DNA of 64,000 nucleotides from Blasia pusilla. Taxonomy: Eukaryota; Marchantiophyta; Marchantiopsida; Blasiales. Where the stretch lies: the NCBI GenBank assembly GCA_050084515.1, contig CM114274.1, positions 29,574,001-29,638,000 on the forward strand. Direction: 5' to 3'. The position numbers were made by a program, and so were the translations under genes. The notes beneath the pieces are model-generated. The model worked only from the letters and a program-made list of their open reading frames with translations. It had not been told where the DNA came from and did not search any database. Shown here in pieces: positions 1 to 10,545 of this stretch. The first letter of the stretch is position 1, and each line of letters starts with the position of its first letter.

Positions 1-319
1 AGGACCGTGATTCTTTCTGCGTTGCACCCTTCGGAGCGCATTCGGTAGGCGCTTTGAAGCGCTGCCGTCCATCGCCGGAGCCATCGGTAACCGGAAGGCT
101 TCTGAGGACAGTTCGTTTGTACCTCATGCTTTGCTCATCCGACCCGCGTAAGTCACCCCCCACTGAGCCAGCGATTCTGCGACCGGTGGGAGATTTCCGG
201 AATATTCACTGCGACCTGCATCGCTTTCGAAGCTCTCGAGTTCGATGTCGGACTCCACCACCCGTCGCAGTGAACTCGTGCCATTCAGTGCAACTCATGG
301 ATACGGTGTTGACTCGCAG
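1..319 (+). other. Partial intron 2 of AMT2-A
   Basis: No exon-like sequence is visible here. The segment ends in a CAG acceptor at 317-319, directly before codons that align with exon 3 of the two complete AMT2 genes further right. The preceding exons lie outside the window. Confidence 0.7.
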
Positions 320-834
320 GTCTGGTTCAAGGATGGGCGGCGATAGCTATCGGCGTATTCGCTGGAAGTGTTCCGTGGTACAGCATGATGGTCCTGGGTA
401 GGAAGAAGACAGGAATCCTCGCGAGCGTGGACGATACCTTGGGCGTCTTCCATACTCATGCCGTCGCAGGGACTCTAGGTGGAGTTCTCGGGGGTTTTTT
501 CGCCCAGCCGACTCTGTGCAACTTATTTTTGTCCGTCGTGGGTGAGCGTGGTGCCGTTTATGGAGGGCATGAAGGTGGTGCGCAGCTCGGAAAGCAATTA
601 TGTGGTGCGCTTTTCATCATCGGCTGGAATATCGTGGTGACTACCATCATATGCCTCGCCATCCAATTAGTTGTTCCCCTTCGCATGTCCGAAGAGGAAT
701 TGGCCGTCGGAGACGACGCCGCCCACGGGGAAGAAGCTTACGCTCTCTGGGGAGACGGCGAGAAATTTGATGCATCGAAGCATGCAGCGACAGAGTACGA
801 GAAAGCTAGTACCATCCAGCTTCAGAAGGTTTGA
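320..834 (+). CDS. AMT2: AMT2-type ammonium transporter A, last exon only (5' part outside window)
   Basis: This is the C-terminal third of an AMT/MEP/Rh channel that moves ammonium across the plasma membrane. The exon opens after a CAG acceptor with a split Gly codon (G|GT), exactly as in the two complete copies, and runs to TGA at 832-834. It shows the LVQGWAAI transmembrane start, the FHTHAVAG motif holding the second pore histidine, a hydrophobic [11 protein letters not shown] helix, the PLRMSEEEL segment and the [10 protein letters not shown] tail typical of plant AMT2 proteins. The tail then diverges ([15 protein letters not shown]). The frame is open, so the copy may be functional. A possible GTAAG donor follows the stop near 851, so a 3'UTR intron is possible. 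It is the first of three same-strand paralogues. Confidence 0.9.
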
Positions 835-3800
835 ATGGCTCCTACTTCGGTAAGCCTACGCGCGCTCGCTTGATCACTTCATACACATCTGACTAGAGTG
901 TCTTTTCGATCACTTCTCCACGTGCTGATCATGAAGCTGTCGAGTGCGTGACATTCTCTTTCAGTTCTATCGAACGATCTTCTGTAGATATGTCTGTCAT
1001 TATGAGGCTTCTGGTTCATCTGTCGACGATCAGCTTCCGGCTCTCGAATCCTCAGCTTTTCTCTCGACGCACATGTGTACCTTTATTGTTAAACTAGAAA
1101 TTGGCCGCCCTCCTGGGTTACATTATATCATGATCCTGACAGTAATATTTGATGTTCAATGAAAGGTGCGTGTACCTCGGAATCTTTAAATCTCTCGAAA
1201 GGCGTCACTCCATTTTTCATCCGTTGGACATAGAGCTCTAACATTGTGGCACTAGATTTATTTGAAATCAAGCAAATCGTAGCGGTAAGTTTCCACCGGT
1301 TCTCTCACAGATATTCTGAGGAACAGATCAGATGTTGCGGTTCTTGTATACCCAGATTTAAGAAAAATGCGAGAAAGGCTTCGAACATGGTCAGCAAATG
1401 TAGTTTCATTCTTCATTCTCGAGCGTGCTTAGACTGAGATGGAAGAATTTGGGTGTGGCCTCCCTCAAATGCATCTGTCCTACCACTCCAAGGCTCGGAA
1501 CTCGTCGGAGCGTGTCGGCCATGAGTTCACGCACTCCAGGACCAAAGTTGCTTTGGCCACTGGCGCTTGTTAATCTCCAATCAGTATGAGTTTTTCAGCA
1601 GTTAAGCGTTTCAACACCTGACTTGCCGCATCTGCCGCCTTTAAGGAATGTGGGTGTGGCCGCACCTCCAATCCCGGAGTTTGACATGACAAGATCCTGA
1701 TGCGACCAAGACAGCATCGCAGGGCCTTCAAAATGCAGTAGTGGTCGTTTTCCTCGTTTGGAATCTGCCACAGGATGACCACAGGAAATTGCTTCAGAAA
1801 CAGCTTCTCTTGCACGAAAAAGACGCCCAGCCTACGCAGCCTTAACTCATTGTGTGCCGCCTGAATCGATTGCGTACCTAGAATAAGCGATGATGTCGTG
1901 TGGCAAGAAGCTCTCCCAACTCGTACGAACTCATGAACTATTGGACGCATGGGTTATCGTCTTGTTCCATGACCACACCAAATCTCCCCAGCAACTCTCA
2001 AACGCTGGGCTCTCGTGATGCTCGCGGCACCGGTTCAGCGAGTGACAGTCCTGTGCTCCCATCGTTCGTGCCAAACACGCGGGAAAGTCTGGTCTAAGAA
2101 ACAACCACACAGACCCGCACCAAGCTCACACCTCTGCCTGTCTGACGTCTCGGGAAACCCAGGAGCATAGGGAGTCGTGCGATGGGTGTCGATTTCCACG
2201 AGAGCGAGTGATGTCCCACTGGCGAGGCTCACCCTGACAATCATAACAATCATGATAATGGCACGACGATCTTGGCACTACTTGCTTGTAAGCTTATCTT
2301 CGCAGTCGGAGGCGGGGAAGCGCCGGGATGCTTGTGGAGTATGAGAGAGTAGTATGTAGGACTAGTAGTAGCTTAAACATTATTTAACAATTTCAAAATC
2401 CATAGGTACACATAGCTTCTAGATATCATTCTTCAAATAGAAAGGACTTTTTTTGCATCTTGGGTATAGTAAAATAAGATGTGCTTGATCCCTAGGTATT
2501 TCATGTGCTCTGAAATCTCTTCTTTTTGAAAATAAATTTGGTAAGTTTGTGTAGTATCACGATTATTCTTTCATGTGCTTAGTTAATTAGAAGAAGAATA
2601 GCTTATCATAAATATAATGGTGCTCCTCCCATGCTAGGATACAAGTGTAATCGGGTACTCTAGTTTACAACCTAACCATATGGAGTGAGACTATAGATCC
2701 TCAACAACCATTTGGCTATGGTCAAGTAACCTACTATATTTGATTCAATCTCCATAGCCTTATTACTCTATTTACAAATCAACATAAATCCGTCGATATG
2801 GACATGTCTCTGGACATAAATTTTGTCTCTATACAACCTTGGTAGCAATGTGCCTTCTCATTTGGACTCCATGGTTGAATGTGTTAGACATCTAATGTTT
2901 TGTATGTTTGATTAGTGCTAGCAATATAAATAATGTAGCGATATGTATGCGTACAATAAATTCCGTTGTAATTGTAAGATCCAAATGATTCATAATCTTA
3001 ATTGTGGATATTTCCTCTCTCTAAAGTTGCTCCGTCCTTCGCTAAAGTTCATTTTCTTATGATATTGTGCTAGTTGACTTTGACCGCCTTGGTTTTCTTG
3101 ATCCTAACTCTTTAAATCTTTCTCCTTTCTTTGATAATATGTAAGTTCTTAGAAAATACTTGAAGAAACAATAAGTATTTATTTGATCTCTTTCTTGATT
3201 ACAAATGGAATCAATTCTTAAAATGTGGGGAATATGTCACTGATACATATGGATTTTTCATGAGGCTGAAACTTACTTCCTAGTCATGGAGTGTGATCGT
3301 AATCATCATCAATACAACAAACTTAAATATTGTAGTATTATTATCTCACTAATTAATTTTTTTAATACTAAGGATATAATTAGTTATACTCTAATATTCT
3401 TTCCTAATTAATTTCACTCAACTTCCTAGCTTAGTAGATGACTTAAATACTTTAACTATTTTATTCTATGATTTCTTTTATGTCTGTAAATATTTAATGT
3501 CATCTATCATATATATATTGGTGATAATCTAAATGTAGTGGATTATCTTGCTTGCCTTCTTGTTCCACACTTTGACCTCTAGTTTGATGGAATCTTTTAT
3601 GGGCTTAGAATATGTGTTTGTGATGAAATATTATAATTTGTGATCCATAAAGAAATTTCCTTAATAAGTCCAATTACTCTCTTTGCAAATCTTCTCTTGT
3701 TATACTTTGGAAATGTCCTACTTGCCAAAGAATTCTTCACCCTCTTCAAATCTCTCATATCATAGTAATAGAAAGTACTAAATATGTAAAGCCTACAATT

Positions 3801-5785
3801 ACACATACAAGAAGATTGGATAGAATCTCACTTATTCTAACATATAATATATTCAATCTATGAAGGAAGAGTTAGCTTGCAAATAAAGGAAGAGTGAGAA
3901 AGTGTACATATGGAATGAAAGAGCATCCTTCCTCTCTTTCTATACAAAAGTGGAGAAAAGGAGTATTTGACCTGGAATCCATACAAAAAATTGTTAGCTT
4001 ATCCTACATAATAATCTATGCACACATGTTACCTAAACCTAAACAAAACACTTTCCAACTTATCACTCTAAATATCAATGTACTAGACTCTAAGAGTTAT
4101 CTTGAGCTTTGGGATATATCATCATTGATATCATGGCCATTGAAAGTATATGCTTGCAAGCACCTAATATATACAAATATAGTTGGCCATTTCTATACTT
4201 AATATGGTAGATAATAAGTCTAAATTAGAGATATATATGGGACTCTGGGAGTCATTGCAAATAGCTAAGTCCATGGGGCTCACGATAGTGGGGACCTAGG
4301 AAGCTAGTCATGATCGCATGTCCAAAGAGGAGAGACCTTGGTATGACTTACCAAATTCAGAACGTAGACTAGCTAGCTGTAAAACTAATGTTAGGCAAGA
4401 GGCACATGTGCCTTGAGACTAGACTTAGGCGAGAAAGGGCCATAGATACTCGCGGGGATAAGGGCAAGGCAAGCAAGATGTGACATCTATGATCCAAGCT
4501 CCAAGTTGAGGGCAAGAAGAAAGAAACACTTGAGTAGCTAGTCAAGAATCAAGATGGGTGAGACACCACGAGACTAGTCACGAAAGGCGATGGGCAACAA
4601 GACAACCGTAAGACCCCAAATAGGGAGTCAAGATGAGCAATAGCTATAAAACATACAAAATGCAGGTCCAAGATCTAAGATGCATTAAGGAAGATGAGAG
4701 TTGTATAAATTGCACGAAGCCTTTGCCAAGCCATCTTGAGGGATAACTACTCAAACGTTGGTCTACATGTTGCAAACCATGTCTGGGTTGAGGGCCGAAA
4801 TCAAGGGCTTGAGGATGACAATGGGAAAGGTGGGGTTCCCATTAAGCACCCAGAAGTGCCTATTGAAGGTTGAGAGGGAGGGGGGGAGGACAATCTCCCT
4901 TCCTACCTGTTCAAGTTTATGAACACGAGCTAATGGTGATGCGTGTTTCAGATTTGAGCTAAGGCACCGTCGAGGATGTAACTTTAGGTATTAACCAACA
5001 TGCTCCGGTATAAGTGAATGACTTGAGGAGATTGTAGCAGGCTTGGGAAGGAGGCTTCGTAGGGAGATAGTATGCACCTTGGGAAACTCGACTCGATTAG
5101 CACTTGGCAGTTTTTTGGCTACCTACTACATGCCCAACTGGTTTAGTTGATGCAAAAAATAAGCCTTTAAAGTAGGCATGCTACACTTTAAAGAGCCTTT
5201 CCTCCTTAAGGTTTAGTCTTTGAGACTCAACCCAAGACTTCCACTTACAAACCTAAAGTTCAAGAATGCTTCACGGTGAAGCAAGGGGGACTAGAGGTTG
5301 GGCTCTACTACAGAAGTTTAAAAGCTAGCCGTCATTGCAAAAGGTGTTAATGTATTTGTAAAATTTAATACCCGTTCATTTTTTCTCCACTTTTTGATAT
5401 CACATGATGTTATATTTTTTCATATAGCATGGTAATTTCTTTGTGAATATGAAGTTATCACTAACTTTCCAATTGTTTAAAAACTCCCTAATACAAAAAA
5501 CTTTTTGACAATGGAAGCTTGAGGTTGTTTGATTGATGTTTCTTGGATCCCATTTGGGAGTATTGTGGGGTTTGATAGCTCCAAATAGTTGCACTATCTT
5601 TGATAGACCTATGAGAGCCAAAAAATACCATTGCGGGTGAACTATTTGAATTTTACTCCATGACATTTGTATCCAAGTATAGCTGGTATTTTATGGCGTT
5701 ATATATTGGAGATTAATGGTATCAAGAAACATTTAGGCTTCCCATATAGAACTTGCAAGGCCTCACTAAACTAAAATCTCCCAAT
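835..5785. other. Intergenic spacer, AT-rich
   Basis: I find no supported gene here. The first ~1.4 kb has balanced composition and probably includes the 3'UTR of AMT2-A. From about 2340 the DNA is AT-rich with a MITE remnant at 2790-2841. At 4240-5340 a more GC-rich block with repeated words such as GACTAG and CAAGATG looks like a decayed transposon, but no domain is readable. The short ORFs have no recognisable motif. Confidence 0.5.
2790..2841. repeat. End fragment of the hAT-like MITE family
   Basis: The stretch ATGGACATGTCTCTGGAC followed by a TACAACCTTG terminus matches the right end of the element at 5786-6627. No matching left terminus or 8-bp duplication was found, so only a truncated end seems to be left. 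Confidence 0.45.
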
Positions 5786-6627
5786 CAAGGTTGCATGGAA
5801 ACCGGCAAGTCGGGACATGTCGGGCCCGCGCTTGAGCCCGCCTAGGCTTCCTGTTCTAGTGGGGAGTGATCGACTATGCTGGAGGTTACGTGATTCATCT
5901 ATCGTCTAGGGTGGCGGGCAACCTCACGTCTTATTGGGTATGCATTTTCGTTGGTGGCAGACTTGCGTGGGATGTGGAGGTCAAAGTGGAGTTTGCGGGG
6001 AGGTCCTTGAAATCTGTGCGATGGTTGGTTCTGACGTATTCGCTTGTCGTGATCTCGGGATGAGGACGGTGCGGGTGTGTATTATGGAGAGGGATGAAAG
6101 TGGTGCTGCATAGGAAGAAGAAATTTGGGATGTGATCTCTGCTTCTATAGCTCGTGAGCGTCTGAGGAAGTTTCTGGTTGGTCGCTCCTCAGGTTGGCCC
6201 GAGGCTCCAAAGGGACTGTGTCAACTCGTACGGCGGGCTTTGCGCGGGCTCGGCCCGCAGCTGGTCAGCAAAATTTGGTCAAGCAGACCAACTTTTGGTC
6301 CAACTAACAAAATTTTGTGGGCCCAAAGCCCACCATGCAGGCTTGGCAGGGGCCTTGAGCCCGCCAATGCCGCCATGCGGGCTATGGGCCTCGAGCTCGC
6401 ATCCAACCTGCCCCAACCTGCCACGCGGGCCCCGTGCCAGCGAGCCGGCACCCCGCCCGAACTGTGGGCCACGCAACTGGTGGGGGCTCTAGGCCGAGCT
6501 TGGATGCGGGCTCAAGTGTGGGCCATGGGTACGCGGGCCCGCAAGGACATGTTCGTCCATAGGACGGACATAAGTTTACGGACATGGAGATGTCCGCGGA
6601 CACGAACTTTGTCTGTGTGTAACCTTG
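5786..6627. mobile_element. hAT-like non-autonomous TIR element with captured AMT2 fragment
   Basis: The element starts CAAGGTTGCATG and ends GTGTAACCTTG, an inverted pair. It is flanked by an 8-bp duplication, CTCCCAAT (5778-5785) and CTCCTAAT (6628-6635), with one mismatch. An 8-bp duplication and a CA-rich short TIR fit the hAT superfamily; no transposase is present. Inside are GC-rich stretches rich in GGGCCCGC and GAGCCCGC, shared with the copies at 42536-43001 and 43344-43606, and a 382-bp piece of an AMT2 gene. Four relatives in the window carry the same termini, most with their own 8-bp duplications. Confidence 0.8.
5845..6226 (+). pseudogene. Captured AMT2 fragment: exon 1 end, intron 1, exon 2 start
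   Basis: This segment aligns over its whole length with 37662-38046 of AMT2-B. It covers the last codons of exon 1 ([12 protein letters not shown]), the whole of intron 1 including splice sites, and the first codons of exon 2 ([11 protein letters not shown]). Because the intron is kept, it derives from genomic DNA and not from a processed transcript. Differences from AMT2-B include Gly to Arg after HLSS and altered residues before the exon end (NLTSYW against SVAAYW). It has no start, no upstream exon and no downstream exon, so it cannot make a transporter. It sits wholly inside the TIR element. Confidence 0.88.
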
Positions 6628-6996
6628 CTCCTAATTATATTGCTACAATAAATTTGTTTTCCTTAGACAATAAACATTTTACTTTTTATTATGGTGGCTT
6701 GCAAGCACATGATGAGTTTAAATTTGGATTGAATTTTGATGCCTCAAATTATGTGAAAACATAATTCCTATGATTCTCACAATTATTTTTTTGGTGTTTA
6801 AGGGGAATCTAACCATAGTTCAATTTTGATATATATAGAGAATATTCCATAAAATCTTTTGAAAACTTGTTGAATATTGAATCCCAATTTTTTGATTAGA
6901 CATACTATCATTGACATGGCATATGGTTTGTTTACCAATGTGGAAACCAGAAATATGAATATTCATTAATTTATTCCAAAAATTTCTCCAAAATTC
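6628..6996. other. Spacer between two hAT-like elements
   Basis: AT-rich DNA with no gene-like content. Confidence 0.5.
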
Positions 6997-7249
6997 CAAG
7001 GTTGCAAACGGAGTTTGCACACATGTCCATATCCATGGACTTATATGCATGCGGGTTCAAGTACCTGCGGCCCACACCCAATCTAAGAATCCGTCGCCCG
7101 TTTTGTAGCATCAGCCAGCATTGGTCAATTTGGCCTACGGTAGGCCCATGACCAAGCGCGTTGGGTGGGCTCTAACCAGCACAGTCCCTGTAGGATATGT
7201 ACAAGCCTGTGTGAGCTAATGGGGGCTTAGATAGGGCGGGTTGAAGCTA

Positions 7250-7563
7250 TTGAAGATTGAGTTACAGTCAAGCTCATGAGACACCTGAATTGCTACATTT
7301 GGCACTCACATGAATTAGGGAATCTTAATCTTGGTTAGTCAGTTAAGCACGATTATCTTAACTAGGGTTAGTTAATCACAGTTAGTCTAACTTGAGTGTA
7401 TGGTTAATGGTAGGGTTAGGGTTGCTTGTACATACCCTATATAATTGAGAAGAGGACCAGCCTCCACTCATTCTCTCATTGCAAATTTCCTTCTCCATGG
7501 TGGTGTGTGTGTGTGTGTGAGAGCCGTTTTCCACCAGTTATGTTTGTTTAGCAGTTTTCCACA
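7250..7563 (+). repeat. Copia 5' LTR
   Basis: It starts TTGAAGATTGAG and ends TTTTCCACA directly before the primer binding site. It contains a TATATAA box (about 7439), a GTGTGTGT microsatellite (about 7503-7518) and a GGGTTAGGGTT telo-box-like run near 7412. Confidence 0.9.
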
Positions 7564-7575
7564 TGGTATCAGAGC
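7564..7575 (+). promoter_or_regulatory. Copia primer binding site (initiator tRNA-Met)
   Basis: TGGTATCAGAGC follows the 5' LTR directly. This is the standard plant copia primer site, complementary to the 3' end of initiator methionine tRNA. Confidence 0.9.
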
Positions 7576-8081
7576 GGGAGGAGAACATTACTTGAAATTC
7601 TTGGTGTTTGAAGAGATAAGAGAGACAAAAGAAGGCAAAATTTTAGTTTGGGAGAAGGAAATTTTATTCCGAGCTCAATGGGTGCATATTTCAGGTGGAG
7701 CTTTGATGGTGATAAAACTTTGGGGGTATTTTTGAGGGCTTTCCCGGTCGATTCAGCCGTCTGGGTCCGCTTTGGCTAGAACTTTTCTGGAGACCAGTAT
7801 TAGGCGTCTTGTAGAGCTCGTTAAGAGCTTTCCAACGCACCCAAAATTGCTTGATCCTGACACTCTGAGCTCTTGCATCAGTAATTTCAGTGTAGGAAAG
7901 TGCAATTAGTGAAGAAAAGTTGTGCAATTTGCTCTCTACAGGCCAATTTCGACTATTTCTTTCATACAGTTGATCAATTTTGGAAAATTTAAGGTCGATT
8001 TCTGTGTAGGAGTGATCTTTGCTTCAATTGGAGCAGTAGAAAGCCTGAAATTACATTTTTTGTGAGTGAAATTCTTTATCA

Positions 8082-8725
8082 TGGAGTATTTCTCAGCAGT
8101 AATCACAGATGAGAAGCTAGAGAAGCACAATTACAATGTCTGGAAGTTTCGCATGAAATAATTTCTCATGGGTTAAGAACTATGGGAGCTTGTCACAGGT
8201 GATGAGGCCAAGCTAGAAGGTGACTCAACAGACTTGAATGTTTGCGCTTGGAACAAACGCGCAAGGCAAGTAATCCACTACATTTCAATAACGATCAGTT
8301 CGCCAATGATAGGTCACATCCAAGATGTTGATATTCCGTCCCTCTATCTGTGTGAGAGAGAAATATCCAACCTTTCAAGAGTTAGTTCCTCTGTTGATCA
8401 GTGAAGAGATGCCCCTAGTAGGCACCGGTAGCTTGTCTAGTCTGCAAGAGAGTGCGCTATTTGCAGGTTATGGATCAAACAGAGGCAAGGGTCGCGAGAG
8501 AAACTTTCATGGTCGTGGTGGATATCAAGCATATGGAGGAAGAGGCACTCAATATAACGTCACTCAATCAACTACGAACCAGTACCAAACACAATCACAT
8601 GGTGGTGATGGTAGAAACCGTTAGGGTCGAGGTCAGCAATAGAGGGTCCTTGGATCTTGCAATTACTGTGGGATAAATGATCACTATGCAAAGTTTTGCT
8701 TCAAGAAGAAGGCAGATATGAGAAC
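8082..8725 (+). pseudogene. Copia Gag remnant with zinc knuckle
   Basis: The frame starting at the ATG at 8082 (MEYFSAVITDEKLEKHNY) resembles copia Gag N-termini that continue NVWKFRMK, but hits a stop soon after. Coding signal then moves between frames. A Gly/Arg-rich stretch around 8470-8540 precedes a CX2CX4HX4C zinc knuckle at 8658-8699 (CNYCGINDHYAKFC), which in an intact element binds the RNA genome. Stops and frameshifts show it is dead. Confidence 0.75.
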
Positions 8726-8859
8726 ATGAGCCTTACAGCAATAAAACTATGTGCAGCAACAACACCAAGAGCAGTACCAAGAATAACAACATTCACAAAC
8801 GGAGCATTCTTGGTCATAACTCATCATATGGGAGCAATGGTCAAGAAAGACTCAACAAC

Positions 8860-10190
8860 ATATTAGTTCATTGACTCCGGTGGATCAAATCACATGACCT
8901 CACAAGCGAAATGGTTCAGTAGTTTGGAGCCGATGAAAGATCATGCAATTGTGCTCACAGGAGATGACACTCAACATCATATCACGCATACCGATAAAGT
9001 TCTAATAGCATTAGATGATCTTTGTGCTCTTGGAAATGCTCTCTATATTCCTACTATTGCAAGAAAATCTGATCTCTGCAGGACAGATAGTAGAATAGGG
9101 TTATCAAGTGAAGTTTAACGCAGATGGTTGTTTCATTGAAATAATGGATGACCAGATTACAATAGCCAAAGGAACTAGATCTGGCAGAATATTCAAATTA
9201 GATATTTCTATGCCAGAGATTCAAACAGCAATGTATGGTCAAACCGGCCAACAAGTCACAGATCTAAATGTGTGGCATAAAAGAATTGGACATATGAATG
9301 TTTAAAGATTATAGAGTCTTTCATCATCTAATATAGTAATACGACTCCCTAAATTAGCGAGTCCTACTACGTTAGATGTATGTCCTGCTTGCCAATTTGG
9401 AAAACAAGCTAGATTTCCTTTTCCAAAGCAAGGTAGAAGAGCATCCAAGATATTGGAGTTGATCCACAGTGATGTGTAGACAACATCACAACATAGCCTT
9501 ACCTTAGTGGTTTCCAATACTTTGTTTCATTTATTGATGACTTCTCTAGGTATATATGGGTATACTTTCTGAAAGCCAAGTCAGAGGTATTCTCAGCGTT
9601 CCAAACATTCAGAGTTCTAGTAGAGAAGCAGACTAGACAACACATTCTGAAATTGTGTTGTGATGGAGGAGGAGAGTATCTTTCAACAGAGTTTGATGAC
9701 TATTTACGTCAGAATCGCATCCAACGTCAAGTGACTTGCCGTTACACTCCACAACAAAATGGAGTGGCTGAGAGGAAGAATCAACATATTTCTGAAGCGA
9801 CACGAGCTATGCTGAATGAGAAGAACATGCCTAAGGTGTATTGGGCAGAGGTTGTAGCATTTGTAGTCTTCTTGATCAACCAAACTCCAACAGTAGGAGT
9901 TCATGATAAAACTCCATTCAAAGTCTTCATAGGAAGTAAACTTGATTTTTCCTTCTTGAAAGTATTTGGCTGTATTGGTTATGCTCATGTTCCTTCTGAG
10001 AGACGTTAGAAATTAGACCCCAAGTCTGAAAGATGTATCTTCATTGGCTATGCTGATGGAATTAAGGGGTATAAGTGCTACATTCCATCCTCTAGGCAGC
10101 TTATTATTAGTCGGGATGTTGTCTTTGATGAGCTAAAGTCATGGTATGCTTCATCTGAGCCTATTCCACCTCTAAACTTGTCTGTTGAGG
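8860..10190 (+). pseudogene. Copia protease and integrase remnant
   Basis: The protease active site DSGG is at 8873-8884, in the context FIDSGGSNHMT. GAG-pre-integrase follows (NVWHKRIGHMN near 9270), then the CPACQFGKQ zinc-binding end and the integrase core. The core shows IHSD, then CDGGGEY and QQNGVAERKN, the usual DDE landmarks, with the last two inside the open stretch 9653-10009. A TAG after SERR and several other stops break the frame. The copia-type integrase C-terminal signature (CIFIGYADGIKGYKCY) continues to about 10140. The next coding block (VSKAEWIEAMEEE) ends at the gypsy-1 junction near 10545. Confidence 0.8.
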
Positions 10191-10545
10191 GGGAGAATAT
10201 GACTATAACCAACAAACATTGTCTTCAACTTCTCCAAGTACTAGTGCAGGATTAGGAGAGGTCCTAGATTAATCAGTTAAATCTCTGAGTCCATAGAAAG
10301 GAAGAGTACATATTTAGTCTGTTGACATTAGTCAGAGCTCGAGTTAGGTATTAGAGGCATCTACCTCTAAACAACAACTTCGTAGATCAAGAAGAGTTAC
10401 ACATCCAGTTCATAGATTTATAAATGATGGTTTCCTTGCGACACATCATGCATATATGATGACTATCCTTCAAGAGCAGGAGTCGAGTTGTTTTGAAGAA
10501 GCTGTGAGTAAAGCCGAATGGATTGAAGCTATGGAGGAAGAGACT

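Noticed and set aside
1570-1950. 126-codon minus-strand ORF downstream of AMT2-A
   Set aside because: Composition is ordinary, but I see no known motif, and no intron or second exon could be supported. It may be a lost gene fragment, yet there is not enough to call it.
6132-6764. 210-codon plus-strand ORF across the captured AMT2 piece
   Set aside because: It runs through intron sequence and the GC-rich MITE interior. GC richness lowers stop frequency, which explains the long frame.
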